Shown: positions 34,333 to 43,556, counted from the first letter of the stretch. The stretch is 64,000 nt of DNA from Pedobacter psychrodurus (GCF_004331735.1 NZ_SJSO01000005.1:124001-188000), one strand, 5' to 3'. Notes: generated by a model not told the origin, from the letters alone. Translations and numbers: made by a program.

Positions 34333-35604
34333 ATGAAAAAAACACTCTCACTGGCATTATTGTGTACAATAATGTTTGTAGTATTTTCCTGCAAGAGAAC
34401 AGCAGGCCCCACTTCTCAAAATGCAATTGAAGAAATTGCCAGTCCAGAAAGAATAAATGCTGCCAAACTTTACTTTGCGAAAGACATACAAGGTTTTGAA
34501 ACTGATATTGAGTCTTTCTCTATCCATGGTGGAAGAATCATATCTCCAGATTGGAAAACTGCCAGAATAAAAAAATTAACAAATGGCGCAACAGCCTTAG
34601 TTCTTGATATACCGTCTTTTAAGGTTGACAATGAAGATTACGCGCTACGTAGGAATGTTGTGTTCCTTTTGAAAGGTGACGAGGTTATGTATGGCCGAAT
34701 AGTTGAGGTTGTAGGAACAAAAGAAGCCATGGCTAAATATAAATTTGATCTGATCAGTCAGTTCAATGATTTGCGTATTCCAAGCTTTGAAGGAAATATT
34801 ATATCCTATGACCTTAAATATAGATTCTTAAGAGGAAGAGGTTATAAAAATGGCATCTACGATGGTAATGTGTCTGCTTTAACAACTAAGCCTAAATTAA
34901 GTGATTTAAGCAGGAAAGCTTCTTTTAAAGGGGCGCCGCGACTTGCTACATCAGTTACCTCTTTCGAATCCAACTGCTCCGATTTTTATTTGGTCACCTA
35001 TTATCCGGATGGAAGTGAGAATTGGCAGTTTCTGTATACAAGCTGTTCTCCATCAAATAGTACACCAGCTAACGTTGTTCAAGTTGGTGGTGGAACCCCA
35101 ATCACTCCTGGTACTGCTACTCCTGCGGAGTTTGGTGCACCACCAAATCCAATCGATGGCCAAGTTTGGCATTACGTTTATCCAAGTGGCACATCCATAG
35201 ATTTTACCTATAACAAGGAACGGGATGCTTGGTTGTTGCCAGATATTCAGGCTCTTGTAGATGGGGCTATCGAAATGATTGATCCACCTAGAGTTGGTCC
35301 CAAATTTGGCGGTAAATTTCTGACAACCCTTGCATTAGTCGCTGTTGTTGAACCAAGTTTCGTTGGTGAGGTTATCTGGGGAGCAGCAGCAACTGTTTAT
35401 CTTGGTATCTATATATATGATCGAATAACTTTTTTAAGGCAAACGCAAGGTAGAGAGGGTGACCTAGATTTCTGTGTAAATGCGTATGTTGGATGTACAG
35501 AGCAGACACCGTCTGCTGCCTGCGATGCTTGTTTGTCGTTTTGTAGGGTGCAAGGATATTGGGATAGCGCAAGGTGTCCAGGTGTTCGGCCAGTTCTACG
35601 CTAG
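34333..35604 (+). CDS. Exported lipoprotein with Cys-rich C-terminus
   Basis: Started at 34333 so that the lipoprotein signal (MKKTLSLALLCTIMFVVFSC, Cys20) is N-terminal; length is then 423 residues. No family is recognised. Residues about 190-250 have a Gly/Pro-rich linker. Near the C-terminus is a hydrophobic hairpin (FLTTLALVAVVEPS...WGAAATVYLGIYIY), followed by CVNAYVGCTEQTPSAACDAC and further Cys residues, about seven in the last 45 residues. It is the first gene of a tight five-gene operon (34333-39995), spaced 5 bp from the ATPase gene. Confidence 0.65.
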   Translation: MKKTLSLALLCTIMFVVFSCKRTAGPTSQNAIEEIASPERINAAKLYFAKDIQGFETDIESFSIHGGRIISPDWKTARIKKLTNGATALVLDIPSFKVDNEDYALRRNVVFLLKGDEVMYGRIVEVVGTKEAMAKYKFDLISQFNDLRIPSFEGNIISYDLKYRFLRGRGYKNGIYDGNVSALTTKPKLSDLSRKASFKGAPRLATSVTSFESNCSDFYLVTYYPDGSENWQFLYTSCSPSNSTPANVVQVGGGTPITPGTATPAEFGAPPNPIDGQVWHYVYPSGTSIDFTYNKERDAWLLPDIQALVDGAIEMIDPPRVGPKFGGKFLTTLALVAVVEPSFVGEVIWGAAATVYLGIYIYDRITFLRQTQGREGDLDFCVNAYVGCTEQTPSAACDACLSFCRVQGYWDSARCPGVRPVLR

Positions 35605-35609
35605 TAACA

Positions 35610-36332
35610 ATGGATTTTAAAGGATATATTTTATCGATGACAGTTGAGGGGGGGGAAGCCCCCTCAAGCTATCCATTTAACATCCCATGCCTGCAAGACT
35701 TGGTTAACTTGGATTTTCATCCTTCTGTAACCTTTTTTACTGGGGAGAATGGAGTTGGCAAATCAACTTTAATCGAATCGTTAGCAGTTAATTTGGGTTT
35801 TAATGCTGAGGGTGGAAGTAAAAACTTTAATTTCAGTACATCTCTAACCCACTCTGATCTTCATAAATATCTTAGAGTTACAAAAGGGACCAAGAAGATG
35901 ACTGACGGATATTTTTTAAGAAGCGAAAGTTTCTACAACTTAGCTACTGCAATCGATGGGTACGACAGTCAATTACTGAATGCGTATGGAGGAATTTCAC
36001 TTCATCAACAATCACACGGAGAGTCTTTTTGGTCTTTATTTATGAATCGTTTCAGAGGGAACGGCCTATATATTTTAGACGAGCCGGAATCTGCACTTTC
36101 TGTCACTAGGCAAATGGCTATGATATCCCAAATTCATAAACTAGTAGAAAAGAAATCCCAGTTTATCATTGTAACTCATTCACCAATCCTATTATCCTAT
36201 CCAGATGCGATTATATATGAGATGTCGGTTGAAGGGCTTAGAAAAGTTGAATATGAAGAGTGTGAAGTGTTTAAGATTTATAAAGCATTTCTTAATGCCC
36301 CAAATATGATGCTTGATCGCTTGTTGAGATAA
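35610..36332 (+). CDS. Stand-alone ABC-type/AAA ATPase
   Basis: About 240 residues from the ATG at 35610, just after the previous stop; the alternative start at 35574 would overlap the lipoprotein gene. Walker A is FTGENGVGKSTLIE (about 47-60), the Q-loop/signature region reads SLHQQSHGESFWSLF, Walker B is YILDEPESALS and a switch His is in IVTHSPIL. No membrane domain is encoded nearby, so it resembles the small soluble RecF/Rad50-like ATPases, not a transporter subunit. Its membership in an envelope-oriented operon is unusual. Confidence 0.8.
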   Translation: MDFKGYILSMTVEGGEAPSSYPFNIPCLQDLVNLDFHPSVTFFTGENGVGKSTLIESLAVNLGFNAEGGSKNFNFSTSLTHSDLHKYLRVTKGTKKMTDGYFLRSESFYNLATAIDGYDSQLLNAYGGISLHQQSHGESFWSLFMNRFRGNGLYILDEPESALSVTRQMAMISQIHKLVEKKSQFIIVTHSPILLSYPDAIIYEMSVEGLRKVEYEECEVFKIYKAFLNAPNMMLDRLLR

Positions 36333-36337
36333 TTGAA

Positions 36338-38110
36338 ATGCCACTAGCCAATTTATATTCATACAAGATAAAGACAATCTTTTCAGGCGCAGTATTGTTT
36401 ATATTGCTATCTCTTCATCTTTCTTCAATTTTATCTTATAGAAATACCTTTGTTGATTTCGACTATCTCATCGTTGCGTTGTTAGTTCCACTGATAATTA
36501 TCCTTGTCCCGTTTTTTTCCTTCAGAAAATTAAATATTAATATTATCGGTAGTTTAATCTCTACCTTGATATGTTTGGCATGCTTTTTCACAATGCGCTT
36601 TGAATACATAGTTTCATTAGTATGCGCTGGAATTGTGTTTTATTTTTTTTTAAGCATATATCGGATGTCGGGTGATTATGTATATGTCCTTAAGATATCA
36701 GTTGTTTCATTTTTCTTCATCAGCTCTTTGATTTTTTTTGAATCTGTATTTCTTCATGCAAAATTATTTTCGAGAGGGAATGTAGATATTAATACTGGTG
36801 TGAATGGAATTTTTTTTGCAGCATTGATCCCGTTTCTTATAGGAATTTATTGCTACGTTGGGGAGTACAGATGGAAAAGCCTAACAGTTGGAACCCTATT
36901 TATTGTTATATGGCTCGTAATTGATAGTCAGTCAAGGACAGCAATCATATCTACGCTATTATCCTGTTTAATGTTTATCTTAATAAGAACAAATCTCAGG
37001 CTAAAAAAAAGAAACTGGAAGCTTTGGTTAAAAGTTGTAATTGTGTCTGGCTTTATCGTTTCCATTCTTATATGTATTTTTTTTATTTACCGGATAAATA
37101 CAAATTCGGTGTCGGGACGTTTGCTGATCTATAAGATCAGTCTAAAAATACTTGGAGACAATCCTTTGTTAGGTGTTGGAATGGGCAACTTTAGGAAATA
37201 TTATAATTTGTATCAGGCAGATTATTTTAATGGAAAGACTTTTGGAGCTGAAAATCTTCTTGCACGGAATATCTACTATGCATTTAATGATGTGCTTCAG
37301 TTCACTATTGAGATGGGTTTATTAAGATTCATACCTTTATTTTTATTTTTCCTTTTTGGAGTTTGGAAAATATCCCATTTAATTAAAATTTCGACTAATC
37401 CAATCCTTTTGGGTACTGCATCCGCATTGTTATGCTTAATTTTATGCAGTCAATTTTCCTATCCTTTGCATATTCTATCTATTCAAGTACTTTCATTATT
37501 CTTTCTTTCAAATATTATCTTCCTCAGCTGGCGTTTTGGACAATCATCACGTAATAACATCACCCAAAGCGTTGTAATGATATTAGTGGCAGGCATTTTA
37601 TTCATAAAAATCACCTATGAAAGTATTTTAATTTACAGATGCCAGATAATGTGGGAAAAGGCAGCATTGCAGTCCTTAAATGGGAATTTTAGTATTGCCA
37701 AAAAAATATACGCCACGTGCTATGACAATCTTAAAGAAGATCCAGAATTTCTACTTAATTACGGAATGGAACTTGCTATAGATGGAGATTATAAGCAAAG
37801 CTTAAATATCTTAACATATGCAGGCTTCAAGGTTAGTGACAGTGAGCTATCTTTGTATACTGCGTTTTGCAACGAACATCTCAAGAAGTACAGCGAGGCA
37901 GAAATTAACTACCTTCGTGCTGTCAATATGGTGCCCAGTTCATTTACTTATAAACATTATCTTCTTTGTTTTTATATAAACCATGGCCGAACCGAAAATA
38001 TAATAAGCACGGCCAAGGCTATTTCAGAACAACCAATTAAGGTTCAGTCTGTTGATGTGTATCAGATAAAAAAACATGCGATGATTTTGCTAAATAAAAT
38101 TAAACAATAA
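36338..38110 (+). CDS. O-antigen ligase/polymerase-like membrane protein with C-terminal TPRs
   Basis: 590 residues. Residues 1-430 contain about 11-12 hydrophobic segments with the Wzy/WaaL-type large periplasmic loop (LLGVGMGNFRKYYNLYQADYF after DSQSRTAIIST). Residues about 440-580 are TPR-like helices (SIAKKIYATCYDNL, YSEAEINYLRAVNMVPSS). O-antigen ligase-family proteins join or polymerise glycans in the outer leaflet of the inner membrane, and some act on proteins. The start lies 5 bp after the ATPase stop, so the genes are co-transcribed. Confidence 0.8.
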   Translation: MPLANLYSYKIKTIFSGAVLFILLSLHLSSILSYRNTFVDFDYLIVALLVPLIIILVPFFSFRKLNINIIGSLISTLICLACFFTMRFEYIVSLVCAGIVFYFFLSIYRMSGDYVYVLKISVVSFFFISSLIFFESVFLHAKLFSRGNVDINTGVNGIFFAALIPFLIGIYCYVGEYRWKSLTVGTLFIVIWLVIDSQSRTAIISTLLSCLMFILIRTNLRLKKRNWKLWLKVVIVSGFIVSILICIFFIYRINTNSVSGRLLIYKISLKILGDNPLLGVGMGNFRKYYNLYQADYFNGKTFGAENLLARNIYYAFNDVLQFTIEMGLLRFIPLFLFFLFGVWKISHLIKISTNPILLGTASALLCLILCSQFSYPLHILSIQVLSLFFLSNIIFLSWRFGQSSRNNITQSVVMILVAGILFIKITYESILIYRCQIMWEKAALQSLNGNFSIAKKIYATCYDNLKEDPEFLLNYGMELAIDGDYKQSLNILTYAGFKVSDSELSLYTAFCNEHLKKYSEAEINYLRAVNMVPSSFTYKHYLLCFYINHGRTENIISTAKAISEQPIKVQSVDVYQIKKHAMILLNKIKQ

Positions 38111-38116
38111 TAACAT

Positions 38117-38464
38117 ATGAAAAATCCTACTTTTGAAATTACCCTAAATGGTGAAAAAATTGCTTCAAGCAGAGTTGATGCTGAATTTGGTGTGTTAACC
38201 GCAATGGTAACCTGGGTTAAAAGATCTTTGGATAACAGCGAATCCTTAAATGTTGTTGTGTCTGGTCTAGATTCTGATAAGCAAGAGCCATTAAAGTGGC
38301 TTAATGAGGAATTATCAATTGGGGATATCTTAACTATTTCTGTAACAGAAAGCAATGACCAGTCTCCACAAATTGGAATCGTTCAACTTTCAGAGGAAGT
38401 AATTATTGAACGTAAACTAGCGGCTTTTCATAAGTTAAAAGAGGAGTTGCAGGATTACCTATAG
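38117..38464 (+). CDS. Small hypothetical acidic protein
   Basis: A 115-residue soluble protein without a signal peptide, starting MKNPTFEITLNGEKIASSRV. It is predicted alpha/beta with an acidic C-terminal helix. I recognise no family. Its tight placement in the operon, 6 bp after the ligase-like gene and 4 bp before the transglutaminase-like gene, suggests it works with them. Confidence 0.65.
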   Translation: MKNPTFEITLNGEKIASSRVDAEFGVLTAMVTWVKRSLDNSESLNVVVSGLDSDKQEPLKWLNEELSIGDILTISVTESNDQSPQIGIVQLSEEVIIERKLAAFHKLKEELQDYL

Positions 38465-38468
38465 ATAG

Positions 38469-39995
38469 ATGGGGCAAGCATTAAAGAATAATATTTTCTT
38501 ATACTGCATACTTTTTGTGTATTGGAATCTTCAATTGGCCTGTAAGCCCACTCGCCCTTATGAGGGTTTAGATTCCCTGGTAAAGGAATACTCGACGCAT
38601 CCAATTGATAGTCTGAGATTATCGGCAGCGCTTTTTTTAGATAAAAATGGAAGAAGCGCCAGTTCACAGAAAATATATTTTACTGATCAGAATGCGAAAG
38701 AAGTAACTTTTGATCTTACTACAGTTACTTCGGATAGCGGTCTGAATGTCGCATTGGCCAAAAATTCATATCATGCAGCTTTTAGAACTGTATATGATAT
38801 TAGGGTTTTGGAAAAAGAAAGGCTTCGTAGAGAAATTGATATGGCTATAGCTGATTGGAAGACATATCCTTGGGCAAAACAAGTGCCGGAAAGAATTTTT
38901 CTAAACAATCTTCTCCCTTATAAGATTTATGGTGAATATCCAGATGAATGGCGTATTTTCTCTAAAAGAAAGCTAAAAAACTTATTGCAAAAAATTTGTG
39001 ATCTAAAAATTCAATCTGCCGATGAGGTTTATGAGATATTAATCAATCAAGCGAACACTTCATTGCCATTTAGATACTCAGAACAATTTACTGCGTTGAC
39101 CAACTACCCTTCATTTACAGAGCTAAACGCAATACGCCGTGGAGATTGTTTAAGGATTGCGTACTTCAATGTATATAAATTGAGATCAGCTGGAATTCCT
39201 GCAACTATTGATATTGTGCCTTTTTGGGGAGATAGGAATGGGGGGCATGCAATTGATGTCTTCTACAGAAAGATACTAAATGGAACGATAGCCAGAGAAA
39301 TTTTTGGTCCCCCAAATGGGCAACAATTGATTCATCCACCCAAGGTTTTTAGGATTTCTTTCGAAAAGACAAATGTTTTGACCGATTCAATTAAACCATT
39401 GTTGAGTGAAAATGATAGTTTTTTGCCATCACATTTATACATGGGTGATAATTTAGAAGATGTCACTGATATCCATACCACAACGAAAGACATAAGGTAT
39501 ACCTTAACAAATAGAACTGACAAAAGGATTGCGTACATATGTGTTTATAATGGCGGGGAATGGAAACCTTTATTCTACGGCAAGATAAATAAGAACTCGA
39601 AAATTATATTCCGAAAAATGGGCTTGAATATGCTCTATCATCTCGCTCTTCCAAGCGGAGCTGGCTATGAACTTATTGAACCCCCCTTTATTCTGTCCTC
39701 TAAAGGCAAAATAATATTTTTTAATGATCATCACAAAATAGTTAAAGAGTTTGTAGTGAGGAAAATCACAAATAGTGATTTTGGTTGGGTAAAAAAGAAA
39801 CACAGATATTTTTTATCTGTGATGAATCAATATGGATCTTGGCAAAATGTAGAGGGTAAAATAGCAACTCGCGATTCAATTATTACTTTTTCAAACATTC
39901 CTTGCGAGAATCTATATCGAATAGTCGATGAAACAATTGCTCCAATTGTCTCAAGGCCATTTTCGTATGCCAAAGGGAATCAAAATTGGTATTAA
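38469..39995 (+). CDS. Transglutaminase-like lipoprotein
   Basis: 508 residues. The N-terminal hydrophobic stretch ends in LQLACKP, a plausible lipobox (Cys about 25). The transglutaminase-like core shows Cys in RRGDCLRIAYFN (about 220), His in NGGHAIDVFY (about 258) and the following Asp, the papain-like triad order. The C-terminal 200 residues are beta-rich. Such periplasmic proteins are often peptidases or amide-crosslinking enzymes. It is the last gene of the operon, and relic DNA begins about 50 bp after its stop. Confidence 0.75.
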   Translation: MGQALKNNIFLYCILFVYWNLQLACKPTRPYEGLDSLVKEYSTHPIDSLRLSAALFLDKNGRSASSQKIYFTDQNAKEVTFDLTTVTSDSGLNVALAKNSYHAAFRTVYDIRVLEKERLRREIDMAIADWKTYPWAKQVPERIFLNNLLPYKIYGEYPDEWRIFSKRKLKNLLQKICDLKIQSADEVYEILINQANTSLPFRYSEQFTALTNYPSFTELNAIRRGDCLRIAYFNVYKLRSAGIPATIDIVPFWGDRNGGHAIDVFYRKILNGTIAREIFGPPNGQQLIHPPKVFRISFEKTNVLTDSIKPLLSENDSFLPSHLYMGDNLEDVTDIHTTTKDIRYTLTNRTDKRIAYICVYNGGEWKPLFYGKINKNSKIIFRKMGLNMLYHLALPSGAGYELIEPPFILSSKGKIIFFNDHHKIVKEFVVRKITNSDFGWVKKKHRYFLSVMNQYGSWQNVEGKIATRDSIITFSNIPCENLYRIVDETIAPIVSRPFSYAKGNQNWY

Positions 39996-40044
39996 ATGTT
40001 CATTTACCTGGGATTCGTGAAGATGTCAAAGATTATATGCATAC

Positions 40045-40519
40045 TGTGGGGATTTCGCTAAAAGTGTGCATCAGATTTCATTCCAAAATGTGCACCACGC
40101 TTTTTACCATCCGGTCTTGATGGAATCGTAAAGACTGAGCCAAATATATCCAATCTTCCCAGATTCCTCCCCTTCATTTTCCAATCTATCTTTCCTGTAT
40201 TTGATCTGTCAATTCTCCACGGAAGATGGTTTTGCAAGAAAAACGGCCTTCCTGGACACGATTTATAGCAAATCAGCCCAATTTTAAAAACACATCAGAA
40301 TAAGAAATATAATTTTTGATTTTAAGGCCATTAGAACATCTCCATTTCGGTTTCTCTAGACGAAACAACCAATGAATCCAATCCTGCTTTTCAGAAGCTT
40401 AAAACCGCTTAGAATGAGCCGATTGGCCACTTTCAAGCGAAATCTAGTGACCAATATAGGCCGCTAAAGATGGCCACGATGGATGAAAACCAGTGGCCAC
40501 CTTTAGCGGAACCCCCACT
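40045..40519. mobile_element. Internally deleted insertion element (IS21-like ends)
   Basis: The terminal inverted repeats at 40046-40066 and 40498-40518 match at 18 of 21 positions (left arm begins GTGGGGATTTCGCTAAA, right arm inverted GTGGGGGTTCCGCTAAA). Additional subterminal repeats such as GTGGCCA/CGCTAAA near 40424-40500 resemble the multiple end repeats of IS21 elements. No transposase or helper ATPase frame survives in the 430 bp between. It is a relic or MITE derivative; family assignment is tentative and no target duplication is clear. Confidence 0.7.
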
Positions 40520-40574
40520 CAATTGTCCCGTCCTGGAATTACTTGTTAAAAAAAGGTAAAATATCTTTTGGAAC

Positions 40575-41110
40575 GAAAGTGTTTTACAATATAAGAGGCT
40601 GCTTGTACAGCCGTAGGGTGAGATTAATATATTGCTCACTGACTATTTTTATTAAGGGAAACGCCCGACAGGTATATGTGCCATATTTCAACCCCACTTG
40701 AAATTAAGATACAACTACTCTGGTTTTCGCATGCGTATTCCCCTTATCCGAAATTAGATGCAACGCTCTATTGTAATCCGAAAGTGCAGTTTGCCAATAA
40801 AGTATTATTGGAAACAGATAAATTAAGCCTCCGTTTAAAGCCATAGCGTGGGATCATAGAAATATCCATCGGATCTGAAAAGATAGTATAACCGCTATGG
40901 GCAAATTGTTTGATGGTAATCTACTTAAATAATATAATGGCTGTTTGCAAAGCCGTAGGGTGGGACAGATCGTACCTGCCGAGATGCCCAGACATCATGC
41001 AATGTGTGGGAACTGCTGTATCCCTACAGGTTTTTTCGGTAAATGCAAAAGCAAAAACAGCCCGGGTACACAGGGGTGGGGTTTTTGCAGGCCGCAATGT
41101 GCGGTAGGAA
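40575..41110. repeat. Non-coding relic region with short repeats
   Basis: There is no gene. The word GGCTGYTTG-(C/T)A-A-GCCGTAGGGTG occurs near 40590-40618 and 40938-40963, each preceded by AATATAA and each forming a small hairpin (GGCTG/CAGCC or GGCT/AGCC). A related GAAGCCGTAACG hairpin occurs in the dyad at 28805-28945. A GC-rich run (about 41060-41102) resembles 30690-30765 in its CAGGCCGCAA words. This looks like debris of ICE intergenic elements. Confidence 0.5.
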
Positions 41111-41164
41111 AACTATCCACCCATAATAACACACCTACCTGTTGATATTCGTTTCTGTCCCATA

Positions 41165-41423
41165 CTAATTTTCCTTTTCACTTTTAGGCCCTTTCAGAAA
41201 TATCAGATTATTGGACAGTTCAGAGACCGATTCTATATAAACCGCATAGTGCACGAAACGGTTTTCCTGGCTCCGGCCAGATATTGTGGTAACAAACGGG
41301 TTCCTTGATAGACATCGCTATCGGCAGGCGGACGCTGTAGCGCTTTCTTGAACCGAAAAGGGGAATCGCCTTAATTTGTCGCCTGCCATTACACAGCAAA
41401 AGCTGTATATCTTGCATCTTCAC
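41165..41423 (-). pseudogene. Frameshifted small ICE-type gene
   Basis: The frame opens MKMQDIQLLLCNGRRQIKAI and reads well to SIKEP, then runs out of sense. Removing one C from GGAACCCG restores FVTTISGRSQENRFVHYAVY through ELSNNLIFLKGPKSEKEN to a stop at 41165. The repaired product has about 86 residues and no recognised family. The coherent second half indicates a recent single-base insertion or a sequencing error. Confidence 0.6.
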
Positions 41424-41457
41424 TTGCCTTGTACCATCATCGGCGCCTAAAATAACT

Positions 41458-41473
41458 TATCCAATATTGGATA
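41458..41473. promoter_or_regulatory. Perfect 16-bp palindrome upstream of HTH pair copy 2
   Basis: TATCCAATATTGGATA is self-complementary and lies about 140 bp upstream of the excisionase-like start at 41609, a position comparable to the dyad before the other copy. It is a possible operator. Confidence 0.4.
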
Positions 41474-41608
41474 TTTCCAATTTTAACATCACTAATTTTA
41501 ACACCAATATTAAGAGATGGTAGTCGGGATCTTCCATTCCGGTAGACTTCAGGACCTAAGACACCTGTTAATCAGGTATGCATCAATACACATAAAAAAG
41601 GAGTTATC

Positions 41609-41869
41609 ATGAAGATGGATATTATAACCAAGGCCGACCTGCAGGAGTTCAAGTTGGAAATGCTCAATGAAATCAGAGGTATGCTACAAGGCTCTACCAA
41701 TGCGCAGAACAGATCATGGCTGAGAAGCAAAGATGTACGCAAAATGCTGAACATATCGCCAGGAACCTTGCAAAACCTGCGCATCAACGGTGTTCTGCCG
41801 TTCCATAAGGTAGGTGGCACTATTTTTTACAGCAGGGAGTCGGTCGAAAAAATGATAGAAGGCAGCTGA
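41609..41869 (+). CDS. Excisionase-like helix-turn-helix protein, copy 2
   Basis: An 86-residue paralogue of 32639-32899 with the same length and layout: an acidic N-terminal helix (ITKADLQEFKLEMLNEIRGM), then SWLRSKDVRKMLNISPGTLQ and a wing ending IFYSRESVEKMIEG. It is coupled to the next gene (1-bp gap). It probably binds DNA to control element excision or gene expression. Two copies in opposite orientation about 9 kb apart suggest two layered elements or an inverted duplication. Confidence 0.82.
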   Translation: MKMDIITKADLQEFKLEMLNEIRGMLQGSTNAQNRSWLRSKDVRKMLNISPGTLQNLRINGVLPFHKVGGTIFYSRESVEKMIEGS

Positions 41870-41870
41870 T

Positions 41871-42185
41871 ATGTCCGAACACGATGTTTTCATTCCATAT
41901 ACATTAACCGGATACTTCGAAAGTGCCTTCCGGCAGCCACAGTTTTATCCCACACATCTGAGCCTGTTAATGGCAATGATTTGCTACTGTAATATAGATG
42001 ATCCAACACTAGCATTCAATGTAAGCAGAATTAAGCTGATGCGGTTTTCTCGGATAAAGTCTGTTGCGACATACCACAAAAATATCAGAGATCTTGTCCG
42101 GTACGGCTTTATCAGTTACAATCCCTCAACACATCCAAAACTGGGCAGTGAGGTTCGGCTCATTTTTAATGATTGCAGATGCTGA
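41871..42185 (+). CDS. Small winged-helix-like protein of the HTH pair, copy 2
   Basis: 104 residues, paralogous to 32334-32642: matching FNVSRIKLMRFSRIKSVATY and a YNPSTHPKLGSEV wing. The N-terminus (MSEHDVFIPYTLTGYFESAF) differs from the other copy. It is translated directly after the excisionase-like gene. The C-terminal DCRC tail is not shared. No DNA target is known; the family is seen in Bacteroidota mobile elements. Confidence 0.7.
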   Translation: MSEHDVFIPYTLTGYFESAFRQPQFYPTHLSLLMAMICYCNIDDPTLAFNVSRIKLMRFSRIKSVATYHKNIRDLVRYGFISYNPSTHPKLGSEVRLIFNDCRC

Positions 42186-42969
42186 AAATATAAGCGGCCA
42201 TAGATCCTTGACGCATTTCATGCCCTGGGTAACTAATGGCTATGCTACTTCATAATCACAGCGTTGTCACCTGATCAACTTGCATTTCTCTTCCCTTCCT
42301 ACTATTATTCATGTTAAGTTTCATTATCTGAACCTAAAGCGGCCAATCGTTTCTCAAAAACAACAGTAAAATCTTTTCTGGCCATCTATACTATATCTGT
42401 TCTTCCGATCCCTCAAGGGAATTCCATTTTCTTATTCCTTTAGATGAAAAATCCGCCAAAGAATTCCCGGAGAATTCTATCAGTGCCCTCAAAGCTGGCT
42501 TTGAGGGCATAAAGTAGGGCGCTGCCCAACTTCCGCTTGCTCCTTTTTTTGGAAATAAAAAAGGACTTTTTTGCATGATCCATACCACGTCAAAGATTAA
42601 TCCAGTGGTTATAAGGCTATATATGGAAAAAATATTATACAAACGAATCATCACAACTTCGACGAATTATCACAAATAAAATATAGCAACGGCAATACAA
42701 AAAGATGGGATATAAAAGATTTGGAGATCGGACTTGAATATTGTTCTGTGTAAATAATTGCAAAAATGAATTAGATTTTGAAATCAATATTCACTTTTAC
42801 TTATTTAAAAAAATAACTTTTCTTTTAAAATATATCGACAAACTTGCTTAGCTACAACAAAGAGCTAATAATTAAGCACATTTGCTTGGTGGTGCTGACT
42901 TATTTTGAGGGTATTGAATTGAAGTTTTTTGTCAGTCGGAATTTCCTTTAGGAAGAGGTTGTACTCCAG
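42186..42969. other. Spacer with hairpin and repeat, no gene
   Basis: About 780 bp lack a convincing gene. A strong perfect hairpin lies at 42485-42508 (GCCCTCAAAGC/GCTTTGAGGGC), followed directly by the repeat at 42509-42586 shared with 32168-32243. The remaining sequence to 42969 is AT-rich and lies downstream of the convergent XRE gene. Confidence 0.55.
42509..42586 (+). repeat. 76-bp repeat next to the HTH pair, copy 2
   Basis: Same word order as the copy at 32168-32243 (GTAGGGCGCTGCCCAACTT, GCTTGCTCC, AAAAAAGGACTTTTTT, CATGATCCATA). It follows the second HTH pair and a perfect hairpin at 42485-42508. Confidence 0.7.
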
Positions 42970-43410
42970 CTAGCTTATTTCAATTGGTTTTTTTAATTTT
43001 TCTATCTCGTCATCTCTTTTAGCTAATTTGATTTCCAATTCTTCAATCCGTTTTTCTTGTTGTATAATAATCTTATGAATTAAATCATATTCTGTTTTTG
43101 CAATCTGAATCTTCTGCACAGTTTTAACATTCTCGGATTGGTTGTTGTTTTCTGGAATAAAAGCGTCAATTGGTTTGCCTAAAATATTCGCAATTTGAAT
43201 TAAACGCTCCATTGAAATTTTTACATCTCCAGATTCTATTTTTTGATAAGCACTTTGTCCGATACCTAATTGGCTAGCAATGTAACTTTGCGTATAACAT
43301 TTCTCATCTCTAAACTTGCGTATATTTTCTGCGCTAACCAATTTTAGTTCTGAACGGGTTAATGTATTAACATTATTATTGGGGGCTAATGTTCTATTTT
43401 TTTTAAACAT
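42970..43410 (-). CDS. XRE-family regulator with C-terminal coiled coil
   Basis: 146 residues. Residues about 26-82 form the HTH (SAENIRKFRDEKCYTQSYIA, QLGIGQSAYQKIESGDVKIS). Residues about 105-140 are a charged coiled coil (IIIQQEKRIEELEIKLAKRD) for oligomerisation. The gene is divergent from the double-glycine peptide gene at 43557, with a perfect palindrome (43445-43460) in the shared 146-bp region. It is therefore a good candidate regulator of the peptide locus, and probably of itself. Confidence 0.85.
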   Translation of the reverse strand: MFKKNRTLAPNNNVNTLTRSELKLVSAENIRKFRDEKCYTQSYIASQLGIGQSAYQKIESGDVKISMERLIQIANILGKPIDAFIPENNNQSENVKTVQKIQIAKTEYDLIHKIIIQQEKRIEELEIKLAKRDDEIEKLKKPIEIS

Positions 43411-43444
43411 GGATACAAGTTAAATAGCTTTTTTATTTAAATAA

Positions 43445-43460
43445 GGAATAAATTTATTCC
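43445..43460. promoter_or_regulatory. Candidate operator between regulator and peptide genes
   Basis: GGAATAAATTTATTCC is a perfect 16-bp palindrome, 35 bp upstream of the XRE start and about 97 bp upstream of the peptide ATG. A half-site GGAATAA recurs at 43519-43525, next to a TATAATTTG promoter-like run. Confidence 0.55.
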
Positions 43461-43556
43461 AAGGCAAATTAAATTCATTCTGGTTAGATTCTTTCCTCCT
43501 TTTATTATCCTATAATTTGGAATAATATTTTCAAAGAATCTCAATTTTAAAAAAAA

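Noticed and set aside
40910..41145. Overlapping short frames of about 65 codons
   Set aside because: They lie in repeat-rich relic DNA, have unlikely composition and overlap each other in different frames.
42391..42654. 87-codon minus-strand frame
   Set aside because: It spans the hairpin and the repeat shared with 32168-32243, so coding is unlikely.
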